A stretch of DNA of 64,000 nt from an uncultured Lachnospiraceae bacterium (GCA_910578175.1 CAJTPF010000010.1:8831-72830), one strand, 5' to 3'; positions 16,649-26,978 are shown, numbered from the stretch's first letter. The notes: a model not told the origin generated them from the sequence alone. Numbers and translations: made by a program.

Positions 16649-18034
16649 ATGAAAAGTATTGTTCGGCTGGCCTCACTGAGACTGGGGAATATAAAAAATG
16701 TTGAAAATGGGCGGATCATCATGCCGAATGTCCTGCATAAGCAGTTGACGGAACGGAATGCGGAGGTACTGGGGATATATGGGCAGAATGGTTCCGGCAA
16801 AACGGCCGTAGCGGATACTTTCTATTATTTACGGAAGATCATGTCCGGCGGATGCCTGGAAGACGAATGTGCGGAATATATTGATGCGAAATCTGATCAT
16901 GCAGAAATTGATGCTGACTTTATCATTTATTCAGATGATGTCATTTATGAAGCAGGTTACAGAATTATACTGCACAGGGCTGACCGGGGAGTGGATATTC
17001 TGCAGGAATCCCTGAGTTTTGCAAAGCATTCCGGAGGTATCAGAAGTAATAAAAAGGTTTTTATGGATTACCGGAGAACGGAGAGCGCCACGGTATTTAC
17101 ACCGAAGAAAAGGTTTTATGAAGCGGCAGAGGGGGATAAAGAGAGAAAAACAGACCTGATGGTCGCAAGAAAACTGGCGGAGAAGAGTAAATGTTCTTAT
17201 ATTTTCGGAGAAAGCAGCAGGGAGATCTTCTGCCGGGAATATGAAAATGATTTTAAGGATTGTTCCGATATAATAAAAGCATTATACGGATTTGCAGATC
17301 AGGAACTGATCGTAATACGAAGCACGCACTCCGGTGTTATTCTGGCGGATGTGCTGTTACCCGTGCTTTATCGGACGGAAGGAAACGGAAGGAAAGAAAG
17401 TTTTTTGTTTCCGATGAAGGAGCCGGTTATCATACGGTCAGGGCAAAGGCATTTATTAGACCGTCTTCTTGAGCAGATGAATACTGTTTTATATACGATC
17501 ATTCCGGGGATGCATCTGGAAATAAAAGATCACGGGTTTCAGATGACGGATTCCGGTGAACAGGGATATAAGATTGAATTGTTGTCGGTCAGGGATAACA
17601 TTCCGCCGATTCCGATCCGGATGGAATCCGACGGTATCATAAAAATCATTTCCATCCTGTGCGTGCTGATACGGGCATTTGGAAATCCTTCGGTCTGTCT
17701 GGTGATCGATGAACTGGATTCCGGAATTTTTGAATATATGCTGGGAGAACTGCTGGATATTTTTAACAGATGCGCCAGGGGGCAGCTGATCTTCACATCC
17801 CATAACTTACGGGCATTGGAAATGCTGGAAGAAGAGAATATAATGTTTTCTACAAAAAATCCGTCAAACAGATTCATTCATCTGAAGAACATCTGCTATT
17901 CCCGTAACCTGAGGGATGCGTATCTTCGGGGAATCACGCTGGGCGGACAGGAAGAAGCGGTCTATGAAGAGACAGACAGCTTAAAGATCGCACGGGCATT
18001 TCGAAAGGCAGGCAGGAATATCCGTTATGAATGA
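16649..18034 (+). CDS. AAA_15/OLD-like ABC-type ATPase
   Basis: This 461-residue ATPase has Walker A GQNGSGKT (residues 45-52), Walker B VCLVIDELD (about 350-358) followed by an SMC/OLD-style switch region with FTSHNLRALE. These are features of the ABC-type ATPases (AAA_15) that pair with nucleases in OLD, RloAB and PARIS-like defence systems. The C-terminal part lacks a fused Toprim domain; that function may reside in the overlapping next gene. Ribosome site AAAGGGGCG (16636-16644). The gene is more GC-balanced than the agr island. Confidence 0.8.
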   Translation: MKSIVRLASLRLGNIKNVENGRIIMPNVLHKQLTERNAEVLGIYGQNGSGKTAVADTFYYLRKIMSGGCLEDECAEYIDAKSDHAEIDADFIIYSDDVIYEAGYRIILHRADRGVDILQESLSFAKHSGGIRSNKKVFMDYRRTESATVFTPKKRFYEAAEGDKERKTDLMVARKLAEKSKCSYIFGESSREIFCREYENDFKDCSDIIKALYGFADQELIVIRSTHSGVILADVLLPVLYRTEGNGRKESFLFPMKEPVIIRSGQRHLLDRLLEQMNTVLYTIIPGMHLEIKDHGFQMTDSGEQGYKIELLSVRDNIPPIPIRMESDGIIKIISILCVLIRAFGNPSVCLVIDELDSGIFEYMLGELLDIFNRCARGQLIFTSHNLRALEMLEEENIMFSTKNPSNRFIHLKNICYSRNLRDAYLRGITLGGQEEAVYEETDSLKIARAFRKAGRNIRYE

Positions 18035-18713
18035 AAAAAAGGTGATTGCGTTTATTGTGGAAGGACCCAGTGAAGAAGCGGCTCTGGGAACGGTCATGTC
18101 CGAATATTTTTCTGGCAGCCGTGTAAAATTTACGGTAGTTCATGGAGATATTACATTAAAAGATTATGTTTCCGTGGACGGGATTTTAAAGAAGATAAAA
18201 GATCAGATAGATTCCGTTAAGAGAAAATACAGATATGATACGGATGATTTTATGAAGATCATACATCTGACAGATACGGACGGCGTTTTTATTCAGGACA
18301 GGGATATTGTTCCGGGAGCTTTGGATACCATTGAATATTATACCGATCATATCGAAACGGCCCATATTGGATCCACGGTAAAAAGGAATCACAGAAAAGC
18401 CGAAATCCTGCTGAAACTCAGGAGAACCGGGAAGATAAACGGGATTTCGTATAAGATATACTTTAATTCCTGTAACCTGGAACATGTTTTATATAATACT
18501 TTAGAAGATTTTTCAGATGAAGATAAACAAAAGATGTCAGATGATTTTGCGGAGAAGTATGAAGGGAACATTGATAAATTTATTGAATTTGTTTCATGCT
18601 CCGAATTTGCGGTACCCGGAACCTATCAGAAAACCTGGGATTTTATTGAAAAAAGCAGGAATTCCCTGAAACGTTATTCGAATATGAGTTTACTATTTGC
18701 TGATAAAAACTGA
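18027..18713 (+). CDS. Toprim-like partner protein (RloB/DUF4435-like)
   Basis: This 228-residue protein begins with FIVEGPSEEAAL (residues 9-20), like the glutamate motif of Toprim nucleases. HLTDTDGVF at about residues 81-89 follows and resembles the DxD metal motif. The order matches the small Toprim effectors encoded next to AAA_15 ATPases. It overlaps the ATPase gene by eight bases, so the two are a tight pair. I infer a toxin or nuclease effector controlled by the ATPase; the exact family (RloB, DUF4435 or a new one) cannot be settled from sequence alone. Confidence 0.6.
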   Translation: MNEKKVIAFIVEGPSEEAALGTVMSEYFSGSRVKFTVVHGDITLKDYVSVDGILKKIKDQIDSVKRKYRYDTDDFMKIIHLTDTDGVFIQDRDIVPGALDTIEYYTDHIETAHIGSTVKRNHRKAEILLKLRRTGKINGISYKIYFNSCNLEHVLYNTLEDFSDEDKQKMSDDFAEKYEGNIDKFIEFVSCSEFAVPGTYQKTWDFIEKSRNSLKRYSNMSLLFADKN

Positions 18714-18934
18714 TGTTGTGTGTGCTTTCATAATGGCGTGATTTTGCGGCTGGTGTCGGCAACGTACCACTCATTTATCACGTCACGGAAAATCTGAACG
18801 GATATGAGATATATTGACCTAACAAATTCAGGTGGGTTGGATCAAAAGCTGATCAGAGAAGAGGCGTACATTGCTTGCGTTTTAAGTAAAATGGTTGTAT
18901 GATAAGAAAATAACAGATAAAAGGATGCGATAAA

Positions 18935-20359
18935 ATGAGAAAGATATCAGAGCAATATATTACCGTCCTTGCGCCGAATGCCACGGCGGTCAGCAATGGA
19001 CGGAAGATTTCAGGGAAAGGCGGGTTTGTAAAGCGTTTCCGTTCGGAAGACGACACGTTCTATATGGGGGAATGTGCCGGCAGCGGCAAGTCCAATTACA
19101 TAACATCGGCGGATTTTGTGGAAGAGGAACATCCGGTATTCCGCTGCTCCTGTCCCAGCCGGCAGTTTCCGTGTAAACACAGTCTGGCGCTTCTCTTTGA
19201 AATCAGTCAGGAAAAGGAGTTTGAACTGTGTGAAATTCCGGAAGATATTATTCAGAAAAGAAAGAAGAAAGAAGCCCGGGCAGCAAAATCCGCAACAGAG
19301 AAAAAGGAAGGAACACCAAAGGTAAACAAGGCGGCCCGTACCAAGAAAATAAAAAAACAGTTAGAGGGATTAAAGCTGACAGAAGAGATGATGAGTAATC
19401 TGCTACAGGCAGGTCTTGGCACCATGGGCGGCAGTTCCATTAAGACATACCGCAGTCTGGCAAAGCAGCTGGGAGATTATTATCTGGCAGGACCGCAGCT
19501 TTATGTCAACCGTCTGATTTTGGAGATGGAAGCTTTTCAGAAAGATGGTGACAGCCTTCATTACCGGGAGGCTATACATATATTGGTTCAATTAAGGGCG
19601 TTGGTGAAAAAATCAGATGCCTATCTGAAGGAAAAACTGGAGAAAGATGAAATCGGAGACGACGACAGCATTCTGTACGAAGAACTGGGAGGAATCTGGA
19701 AACTGGAACAGCTACAGGCTTTGGGAATGAAAAAAGAAAATGCCAGTCTGCTGCAGCTTTCGTTTCAGGTCGTCTATGATGAAGCCAGAAAGGAATTTAT
19801 TGATACTGGCTGGTGGGCAGATATAGAAACCGGAGAGGTATCGGTTTCACGGAATTATCGTCCGGTAAAAGCGATGAAGTATATCCGACAGGAAGATACA
19901 GTTTTTGAGGCGGCGGCCATACCGGTGCTGACCTATTATCCGGGAGAAATGAACCGCCGGATCCGTTGGGAGGGTGTCACGTATCAACCGGTAACAAAAG
20001 AACAGATTTCGGCTCTTAGAACCCATGCCTGCAGCAGTCTTCCAAATGCCGTAAAAATGGTAAAGAACCAGATAAAAAATACGCTTTCCGATAACTTTGT
20101 CGTATTACTGTTTGCCTTTGAAGAAATCGGGACCATTGATGATAAATATGTTATGCGGGACAGAGAAGGAAATACCATTTTGCTGGAAGATATGCCGGGA
20201 ATGGAAAATACCGTTCATCGTTTGGCCATGCTGGAACCTTTTATGAGGAAGGAACAGGTATTGCTGGGAGCATTTTATTATGATGAAGCAGGACGACGCA
20301 TTTGTGTACAGCCATACAGTATTGTAACCAATGAGAGAGTTGTCCGGTTATTATATTAG
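18935..20359 (+). CDS. SWIM zinc-finger protein (YehQ-like)
   Basis: This 474-residue protein has the zinc-binding SWIM motif at about residues 69-85 (CSCPSRQFPCKHSLAL, the CxC...CxH pattern), followed by a lysine-rich linker (104-145) and a long helical region. It is the first gene of the five-gene SWIM/HEAT/MoxR/DUF5682/VWA operon. In E. coli the yehLMPQ genes hold the same core families. The SWIM domain may bind nucleic acid or protein partners. The 221 bases before it (18714-18934) contain only a doubtful 32-codon frame. Confidence 0.8.
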   Translation: MRKISEQYITVLAPNATAVSNGRKISGKGGFVKRFRSEDDTFYMGECAGSGKSNYITSADFVEEEHPVFRCSCPSRQFPCKHSLALLFEISQEKEFELCEIPEDIIQKRKKKEARAAKSATEKKEGTPKVNKAARTKKIKKQLEGLKLTEEMMSNLLQAGLGTMGGSSIKTYRSLAKQLGDYYLAGPQLYVNRLILEMEAFQKDGDSLHYREAIHILVQLRALVKKSDAYLKEKLEKDEIGDDDSILYEELGGIWKLEQLQALGMKKENASLLQLSFQVVYDEARKEFIDTGWWADIETGEVSVSRNYRPVKAMKYIRQEDTVFEAAAIPVLTYYPGEMNRRIRWEGVTYQPVTKEQISALRTHACSSLPNAVKMVKNQIKNTLSDNFVVLLFAFEEIGTIDDKYVMRDREGNTILLEDMPGMENTVHRLAMLEPFMRKEQVLLGAFYYDEAGRRICVQPYSIVTNERVVRLLY

Positions 20360-20380
20360 GAAGAAAGAAGGTAAAACATT

Positions 20381-22408
20381 ATGAATCTTAACCCGCTTTA
20401 TGAATTAAAGGAGCGATTGGAATCCAGTGTAATTGCAGGTGTATCCCTTCTTTCCGAGGATTTCCGCCTGGCCCGTGCAGTAGAACAGATGGAGATGCTT
20501 TCCAAAGCTTCACCCGTATTTGCTAAAATTTATCAGTCTGCCGGAGAACTTCTTTCCGGGACCTGCACTAATAAAGAGGATACATTACTGGATATTCTTG
20601 CTTTTGTGGAGGCGGTTCTTACAACACAGGCAGTCAGTGGTGTAGAGGGAGAACTTAAACCTCTGCCTGAAACGGAAGGAAAAGCATGTTCGGATGCTCC
20701 GTATAGTCTGCTGGCTCCGATACTGGAGGCATTGACCACTACAGGGAGCGGCCATTACAGTCTGATCGTGGAAACCCATGACAGAAATCCCGAAATTTTT
20801 TCCGATTACCGTCTGAAAACGGCATTGGTAGCCGGACTGAATGCCGGTTATTCAGAACTGGCGGAACGGATTGAGGAATGGCTGAGTGAGGAAGATGCAT
20901 CCACACTGCCGCTCTTGAAAAAGGATTTTAATCCGAAAGGGAAAAAGGATATGGTACGCCGGGTTCATGTGATTGAAGCCATTGCGGGAGCAGAAGAAAA
21001 CGCCTGGTATCTTTCCATGCTGGAACAGGCGGAGAAAGAAGTCCGGGCTGCGATCATCCATGCCCTGGGTCACAGTCGGGAAAATTCAGAACTGTTGATG
21101 GCATTGACAAAAACGGAAAAAGGTAATTGTAAAAAAGCGGCAATGTGGGCACTGGCAGAAATGAAGAGCATGGAACACAGGGAATTCTGGGAAGCCCAGA
21201 TTAAGAAAAATCCTGCCGTTGCCATAACATATCTTGCACTTTCAACAAACGATGAAGTTTCAGATTTGACAGCCGATGCCATACTCTGTGTACTGGATGA
21301 ACTGCAGACACAGGCAGACAGTGGAAATACTCTGTTATCGGATGAAAATTTCGGAAAACTGCGGACATTGTTTGAATCCATGACAGGAAAGGCATCCGAA
21401 AAAATGCTTCATCTGTATCGGAGAATGGCTTCTGATAATCTGTTTGAACGTTTAAAAACAGAAAAAAACAAAACGATACAGTTTGAAACTTATATTACGG
21501 ATAAACATACAGTTGTGCCGGTATCCCATTATATTGCAGAGCGGCTTACGGATTCCATGATATGGAGCATGGATAAGCGGTTGTTTGGACTGGCGGAGGA
21601 ATTGTACCGGACATATGGGAATATGTTTTTAAAACCGGCGCTGACAGCGGCGCTATTGACAAAGTCCAAAGAAGAGGTATTTGATACATTTGCAGTATTA
21701 CTTATAAAAGAAGGAATTTTATCCAAAGAAAATGAACAGCAGAAACTGCAGCGGCAGGAAATCATGGATACCTTTGCCCGGGTGGTCTGGAACAGCGAAA
21801 AACAGGAATATGAATATTGCGGGGAGTATTATGACGGCTCCAGGAATAAGATGATATATGTAAAAAGGAATCTTAATGAAAAGCCGGATACCCGCTGGTT
21901 TGAATTGTTAATAAACACAAAATTAAAGAAATCGGGCACGTTCCATACATATCAGTACGGGCAGTATTCCAGGTATACCGCTTATAATGACTGGGCAAAT
22001 TACAGCCGGCACGCAGACTGGGATTCCGTATTAACCAACCTTCTCTGTCCGTCGGACCGGGAAATATGTGAACTTTTGACACACTATTTCCATCTCCGGC
22101 TTCTGGCGTCCATTGGAACCAACAATGATTCAAGGTACTTTTTTCTGCTGAACCAATGCGGGTTTACGGAAGGTCAGGGACTTGTGGTAAAGAGTCTGGA
22201 AAAAAGGAAAGTACAGTATTGGATGATGGAAAGCCTGATCAAAGAGGCGCCGATGATCCCGGAAGATAAGCTGAAAGAACTGGAGGAGATCAGACGTCTT
22301 GTATCCGAAGGAAAAGTGGGCGTTACCGGCTGGAGCGATGAAAGATATCAGGAACTGCACGACAGCCTGATGATAATGATGAATAATGAGCAAAAAGGAG
22401 TATCATAA
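20381..22408 (+). CDS. HEAT-repeat-like helical protein of the SWIM/MoxR/VWA operon
   Basis: This 675-residue, largely alpha-helical cytoplasmic protein has HEAT-like repeats around residues 195-300 (for example VRAAIIHALGHSRENSELLMAL and KKAAMWALAEM). There is no catalytic motif I recognise. It lies 21 bases after the SWIM gene and abuts the MoxR gene, with GAAAGAAGG as ribosome site. It probably serves as a scaffold for the ATPase/VWA complex. Confidence 0.65.
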   Translation: MNLNPLYELKERLESSVIAGVSLLSEDFRLARAVEQMEMLSKASPVFAKIYQSAGELLSGTCTNKEDTLLDILAFVEAVLTTQAVSGVEGELKPLPETEGKACSDAPYSLLAPILEALTTTGSGHYSLIVETHDRNPEIFSDYRLKTALVAGLNAGYSELAERIEEWLSEEDASTLPLLKKDFNPKGKKDMVRRVHVIEAIAGAEENAWYLSMLEQAEKEVRAAIIHALGHSRENSELLMALTKTEKGNCKKAAMWALAEMKSMEHREFWEAQIKKNPAVAITYLALSTNDEVSDLTADAILCVLDELQTQADSGNTLLSDENFGKLRTLFESMTGKASEKMLHLYRRMASDNLFERLKTEKNKTIQFETYITDKHTVVPVSHYIAERLTDSMIWSMDKRLFGLAEELYRTYGNMFLKPALTAALLTKSKEEVFDTFAVLLIKEGILSKENEQQKLQRQEIMDTFARVVWNSEKQEYEYCGEYYDGSRNKMIYVKRNLNEKPDTRWFELLINTKLKKSGTFHTYQYGQYSRYTAYNDWANYSRHADWDSVLTNLLCPSDREICELLTHYFHLRLLASIGTNNDSRYFFLLNQCGFTEGQGLVVKSLEKRKVQYWMMESLIKEAPMIPEDKLKELEEIRRLVSEGKVGVTGWSDERYQELHDSLMIMMNNEQKGVS

Positions 22409-22409
22409 C

Positions 22410-23501
22410 ATGGAAACTGAATCAAAAGTACAGCGTCTGCCGGCAGAGCAGATGTTTCAAAAGGAAATAGATGCATTAATAGCAGCAGAAACGGATCCCA
22501 TTCCGACCGGCTGGAAGATGTCTCCGAAGTCCGTATTGACTTATATTACCGGAGGAAAAGCCGGAAAGACCGTAATCACGCCCAAATATATCGGTCATAA
22601 ACGTCTGGTGGAGATAGCGATTGCCACATTGGTAACGGACCGGGCATTATTATTGATCGGGGAACCGGGTACCGCAAAATCCTGGCTGTCAGAGCATTTG
22701 ACAGCAGCTATCAACGGAGATTCTACCAAAGTGATTCAGGGAACCGCAGGAACCACGGAAGAACAGATTCGTTATTCATGGAATTATGCCATGCTGATCT
22801 CTAAGGGACCGTCTCCGGAAGCCATGCTGAAAAGCCCGATCTATAATGCCATGGAAACAGGAACCATTGCAAGAGTGGAAGAGATATCCCGGTGCGCTTC
22901 CGAGGTACAGGATGCCCTGATTTCCATTTTGTCGGAAAAGAGAATCGCAGTACCGGAACTGGGAATTGAGGTTCCGGCAAAGAAGGGATTTTCCGTTATT
23001 GCAACGGCAAATACCAGAGACAAAGGAGTAAATGAAATGTCAGCGGCTCTAAAGCGGCGTTTTAATATTGTAGTGCTTCCGGCGCCCGCCGATCTGGAAT
23101 CGGAAATGGATATTGTCAGGACCCGCGTGGCTCAGCTTTCGGAAAATCTGGATTTGAATGCGAAACTGCCGGAGGATGAAGTGGTTGAAAAAGTATGTAC
23201 GATTTTCCGTGAACTCCGGCTTGGCGCAACCTTAGACGGCAAACAGAAATTGAAGCCCACCACAGGGGTATTGTCTACGGCGGAAGCAATCTCACTGCTG
23301 GCAAACAGTATGGCGCTGGCAGGAAGTTTTGGAAATGGAGAAATCACGGATTATGATCTGGCTGCCGGACTTCAGGGAGCCGTAGTAAAAGATGATGAAA
23401 AAGACAGTCTTGCATGGAAGGAGTATTTGGAAAATATTCTGAAAAAAAGAGGATTAAAGTGGTCCGGTCTTTATAAAGAGTGTAAGGAGCTGAATGAATA
23501 A
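22410..23501 (+). CDS. MoxR-family AAA+ ATPase (YehL-like)
   Basis: This 363-residue protein starts at ATG 22410, chosen for AAGGAG nine bases upstream; an ATG at 22386 would lie inside the preceding gene. Walker A GEPGTAKS is near residue 87, followed by the sensor and Walker B-like region typical of MoxR (ARVEEISRCASEVQDALISILSE) and ATANTRDKG. MoxR ATPases act as chaperones with VWA-domain partners; one is encoded two genes downstream. E. coli YehL is the nearest named relative. Its stop overlaps the DUF5682 start by one base. Confidence 0.88.
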   Translation: METESKVQRLPAEQMFQKEIDALIAAETDPIPTGWKMSPKSVLTYITGGKAGKTVITPKYIGHKRLVEIAIATLVTDRALLLIGEPGTAKSWLSEHLTAAINGDSTKVIQGTAGTTEEQIRYSWNYAMLISKGPSPEAMLKSPIYNAMETGTIARVEEISRCASEVQDALISILSEKRIAVPELGIEVPAKKGFSVIATANTRDKGVNEMSAALKRRFNIVVLPAPADLESEMDIVRTRVAQLSENLDLNAKLPEDEVVEKVCTIFRELRLGATLDGKQKLKPTTGVLSTAEAISLLANSMALAGSFGNGEITDYDLAAGLQGAVVKDDEKDSLAWKEYLENILKKRGLKWSGLYKECKELNE

Positions 23502-25768
23502 TGGATGAAAAGCAGCCGGTTATATTTGGAATCCGCCATCTTTCCCCGGCAGGCGCCTGGCATTTGAGAAAGCTGCTGGATGAAGTTATGCCTCAGATCG
23601 TATTGATCGAAGGACCCGGTGATTTTACGGAGGAGCTGTCTTACCTGACCGATCACCACACAAAACCGCCGGTTGCGATTATGGCATATACCAGTGAAAC
23701 ACCGATTCATACCATACTATATCCGTTCGCCGAATATTCCCCGGAATATCAGGCTGTTTTGTGGGCCCATGAAAATCAAAAGGAATATCGTTTTATTGAC
23801 CTGCCTTCCGGTGTGTTTCTGGCATTATCCCGTGTAGCAGGAAAAGAGGAGAATGTAGGCGAAGAAGGAAGTCTGTCGGTCTACCGCAGACTGGATGAAC
23901 TTTCCGGTGAAGATACACATGAAACTTTCTGGGAGCGGACAATGGAGCATTTCAGCGAAGGACACGGGTATTGGAACGGAGCCGGGGAATTCGGGAAAAA
24001 TCTGCGGGAACTCACAGAAGGAGCAGACAGTGATCATGCAGAAACTCTTGTGCGTGAAGCCTATATGAAACGGCAGATCCGGGAAGTTATATCTTCCGGT
24101 ATTCCGCCGGAAAAAATCGTCGTAGTAACCGGGGCATATCATGTAGAAGGATTAAAGAGTGATGCCCCGGAATTGAGCGATGAAGAATTAAAACGGCTTC
24201 CTTTCGTGGAAGTGCAGAAAACATTGATGCCCTATTCCTACTACCGTCTTTCCTCACGGTCCGGTTATGGAGCGGGAAATAAAGCTCCGGCATATTATGA
24301 TTTGTTATGGAAAGGCTTTGTAAAAGGAGAAGCGGACTATGCAGCCCGCAGTTATCTGTCAAAACTTGCGTTCTGGCAGCGCAGAAACGGGAATATGGTT
24401 TCTTCCGCAGAGGTTATTGAAGCGGTACGGCTTTCCTTTTCATTAGCGGAGCTTCATGGATATAGGATTCCCGCACTGCGGGATTTAAGGGATGCCGCCA
24501 TAACATGTATGGGACATGGAAATTTTGGGGAAATTGCCCAGGCAGTTGCCGATACGGAGATTGGAACGGCCATTGGCAGCCTTCCCCAGGGAGTCAGCCG
24601 TACGTCGATTCAGAATGATTTCTATCGGTTGCTGGAGGAGTTGAATTTAAAACGATATTGTTCCGTGACGGCTGATGATCTGCATTTGGACCTTAGGGAA
24701 AAGCTGACGGTAAAATCCCGGAAGGCAGCATTTTTAGATATGGAGCGGTCATTTTTTCTTCACAGACTGCGGGTACTGGGAATTTCATTTGTAAACTGGC
24801 AGCAGGTGCAGCAGGAAAAGGCAACCTGGGCAGAGCATTGGGTACTGCGATGGACTCCCGAGGCGGAAATTGAGATCGTGGAAGCGCAGTTAAAGGGAGA
24901 TACGGTGCTTCAGGCGGCTTCCTTTCAAATGAAGGAAGAAGTGGAAAAGGGGGAGAGCATTGCAGCCATTGCAAAAATTATAGAAGAATCCTTTTTATGC
25001 GGAATGCCAGATACGGTAAATTATGCCACAGGTGTTTTGCAGAAGATCGCCGTAGAAGCCGGAGCCGTGGAAGAAATCGCAAAAACGGTACATAGTCTGT
25101 CGGTAGTCATACAGTATGGAACGATTCGTAAGATTTCGGGCGAAGCATTGATTCCGGTTCTGGAACAGTTATTTCTTCGGGCCTGCCTGCTCCTGCCGGA
25201 AAGCTGTATCTGCGATGATAATGCTTCCAGGGAAATGATTCAGGGTATACAGATGTTAAATGAAGCGGTACTGCATCACGATTTTCTTTCGGAGGAGCGC
25301 TGGCTGCAGGTAATGACGGAAATCGCTGACAGGGATGACCTGAATACGAAGATTTCCGGTTATGCAGCCGCCATATTGCTGGAGCGGGGGAAGATCACAA
25401 ATGCAGAGCTGGAAGTAAAGGTGGAACGCCGACTTTCCAGAGGGATTCCGGCCGATCTGGGAGCCGGATGGTTTGAAGGTCTTTCCATGAAAAACCGGTA
25501 TGCATTGATCACCCGCATGAGTCTGTGGGAAAGTCTGGACCGCTATCTGGATACTTTGGATGACGAGGAATTTAAACGGGCGCTGCTGTTTCTGCGCCGG
25601 GCCTTTGCTGATTTTACGGCAAGGGAAAAAAGTGATATTGCAGAGAATCTGGGAGAGTTGTGGCAGTTAAATCCGCAGCAGGTCAGCGAGGCGGTAAATG
25701 CGCCTGTTACCGCTGAAGCCCGGGAAATGCTGGATGAATTGGAAGATTTTGATTTTGGAGATATTTGA
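23501..25768 (+). CDS. DUF5682 family protein (YehM-like)
   Basis: This 755-residue protein's N-terminus matches the DUF5682 hallmark (FGIRHLSPAGAWHLRKLLD, then VLIEGPGDFTEELSYL). The rest is helical, with a conserved-looking VVTGAYHVEGLK at about 208-219. The family regularly accompanies a MoxR ATPase and a VWA protein, as here, and is suspected to belong to a nucleotide-dependent conflict or stress module; its activity is unknown. It overlaps the MoxR gene by one base. Confidence 0.85.
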   Translation: MDEKQPVIFGIRHLSPAGAWHLRKLLDEVMPQIVLIEGPGDFTEELSYLTDHHTKPPVAIMAYTSETPIHTILYPFAEYSPEYQAVLWAHENQKEYRFIDLPSGVFLALSRVAGKEENVGEEGSLSVYRRLDELSGEDTHETFWERTMEHFSEGHGYWNGAGEFGKNLRELTEGADSDHAETLVREAYMKRQIREVISSGIPPEKIVVVTGAYHVEGLKSDAPELSDEELKRLPFVEVQKTLMPYSYYRLSSRSGYGAGNKAPAYYDLLWKGFVKGEADYAARSYLSKLAFWQRRNGNMVSSAEVIEAVRLSFSLAELHGYRIPALRDLRDAAITCMGHGNFGEIAQAVADTEIGTAIGSLPQGVSRTSIQNDFYRLLEELNLKRYCSVTADDLHLDLREKLTVKSRKAAFLDMERSFFLHRLRVLGISFVNWQQVQQEKATWAEHWVLRWTPEAEIEIVEAQLKGDTVLQAASFQMKEEVEKGESIAAIAKIIEESFLCGMPDTVNYATGVLQKIAVEAGAVEEIAKTVHSLSVVIQYGTIRKISGEALIPVLEQLFLRACLLLPESCICDDNASREMIQGIQMLNEAVLHHDFLSEERWLQVMTEIADRDDLNTKISGYAAAILLERGKITNAELEVKVERRLSRGIPADLGAGWFEGLSMKNRYALITRMSLWESLDRYLDTLDDEEFKRALLFLRRAFADFTAREKSDIAENLGELWQLNPQQVSEAVNAPVTAEAREMLDELEDFDFGDI

Positions 25769-25784
25769 AAGGTAAAGGAAAGCT

Positions 25785-26975
25785 ATGAATGAAACGGAAC
25801 GAATGAAACGCTGGCGGCTGATCCTGGGTGCGGAAAGCAGTGAAAGATTTGCTTCCATGAATGGGAATGAGGAACCCGCCTTATCCGGAGAACAGGATTT
25901 AATGGACCAGGCGCTGGCGGCAATTTATAATCGAAGTGAATACGGTGGTTTCGGTTCCGGAAGAGGAGCCGGAAACGGGCCTTCCAATCCGCAGATAACC
26001 CGGTGGCTGGGAGATGTACGATCCCTGTTTGAAAAAGACCTGGTTACGGTAATACAGGGGGATGCCATGGAGCGGTGCGGACTTCGTCAGATGGTTTTCG
26101 AACCGGAACTGCTGGAGAATATAGAACCGGATATCAGTCTGGCTTCAACCATTCTTATGCTGAAGGATCAGATTCCCAAACGTTCCAAAGAGAGCGTACG
26201 TGCCTTTATTGCGAAAATCGTGGAGGAAATCAATAAGCTGCTGGAAGCGGATATCCGCCGTGCCGTAACGGCCGCGGTTAACCGCAGGAATCATTCGCCC
26301 ATTCCCTCTGCCGCAGCCATGGATTTTCCGCTGACCATCCGCAGAAATCTGAAAAATTATGATCCGGAACTGGGAACCATTGTACCGGAGCATTTTTACT
26401 TTTTTGACCGGACGACCATGGCGGCTTCCAGACAGTGGACCGTTATTCTGGATGTGGACCAGAGCGGTTCCATGGGAGAATCCGTGATATATTCTTCGAT
26501 CATGAGCTGTATTCTTGCCAGCATGGCATCCATACGGACGCATATCGTAGCATTTGATACCAGTGTTGTGGATCTGACGGAAAAATGTGAGGACCCGGTG
26601 GATTTACTGTTTGGTTTCCAGCTGGGAGGAGGAACGAATATAGAGCGTTCGGTGGCATACTGTGAGAAATTTGTGGAGAATCCTTCCAAAACCCTGTTTT
26701 TTCTGATCACGGATTTAGAGGAAGGGGGCAACCGGGCGGCTTTGCTGCACAGACTCCGGGAATTAAAAGAGTCCGGAGTAACCGTGGTATGCCTGCTGGC
26801 CATTGCCGACGGCGGAAAACCCTACTATGATGCACAGATGGCGGAGCGGGTGGCAGGACTGAAGATTCCCTGCTTTGCATGTAATCCCGAAATGCTTCCG
26901 TCCCTGCTGGAACGGGCATTTAAAGGACAGGATCTGGAAGCGTTCCGGAAAGAATTTGAGAAGAGAAAAAAATAA
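25785..26975 (+). CDS. VWA-domain protein (YehP-like)
   Basis: This 396-residue protein has a helical N-terminus and a von Willebrand factor A domain from about residue 215. The metal-ion-dependent adhesion site is DVDQSGSMGES (about 223-233), and later conserved residues include the GGGTNI and TDLEEGG motifs. VWA proteins of this class are the substrates or adaptors of MoxR ATPases. It is the last gene of the operon and ends three bases from the convergent oxidoreductase gene. Confidence 0.88.
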   Translation: MNETERMKRWRLILGAESSERFASMNGNEEPALSGEQDLMDQALAAIYNRSEYGGFGSGRGAGNGPSNPQITRWLGDVRSLFEKDLVTVIQGDAMERCGLRQMVFEPELLENIEPDISLASTILMLKDQIPKRSKESVRAFIAKIVEEINKLLEADIRRAVTAAVNRRNHSPIPSAAAMDFPLTIRRNLKNYDPELGTIVPEHFYFFDRTTMAASRQWTVILDVDQSGSMGESVIYSSIMSCILASMASIRTHIVAFDTSVVDLTEKCEDPVDLLFGFQLGGGTNIERSVAYCEKFVENPSKTLFFLITDLEEGGNRAALLHRLRELKESGVTVVCLLAIADGGKPYYDAQMAERVAGLKIPCFACNPEMLPSLLERAFKGQDLEAFRKEFEKRKK

Positions 26976-26978
26976 AGA

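Noticed and set aside
18804..18902. 32-codon frame before the SWIM gene
   Set aside because: Poor ribosome site and no recognisable motif; it looks like chance in a 221-base gap.
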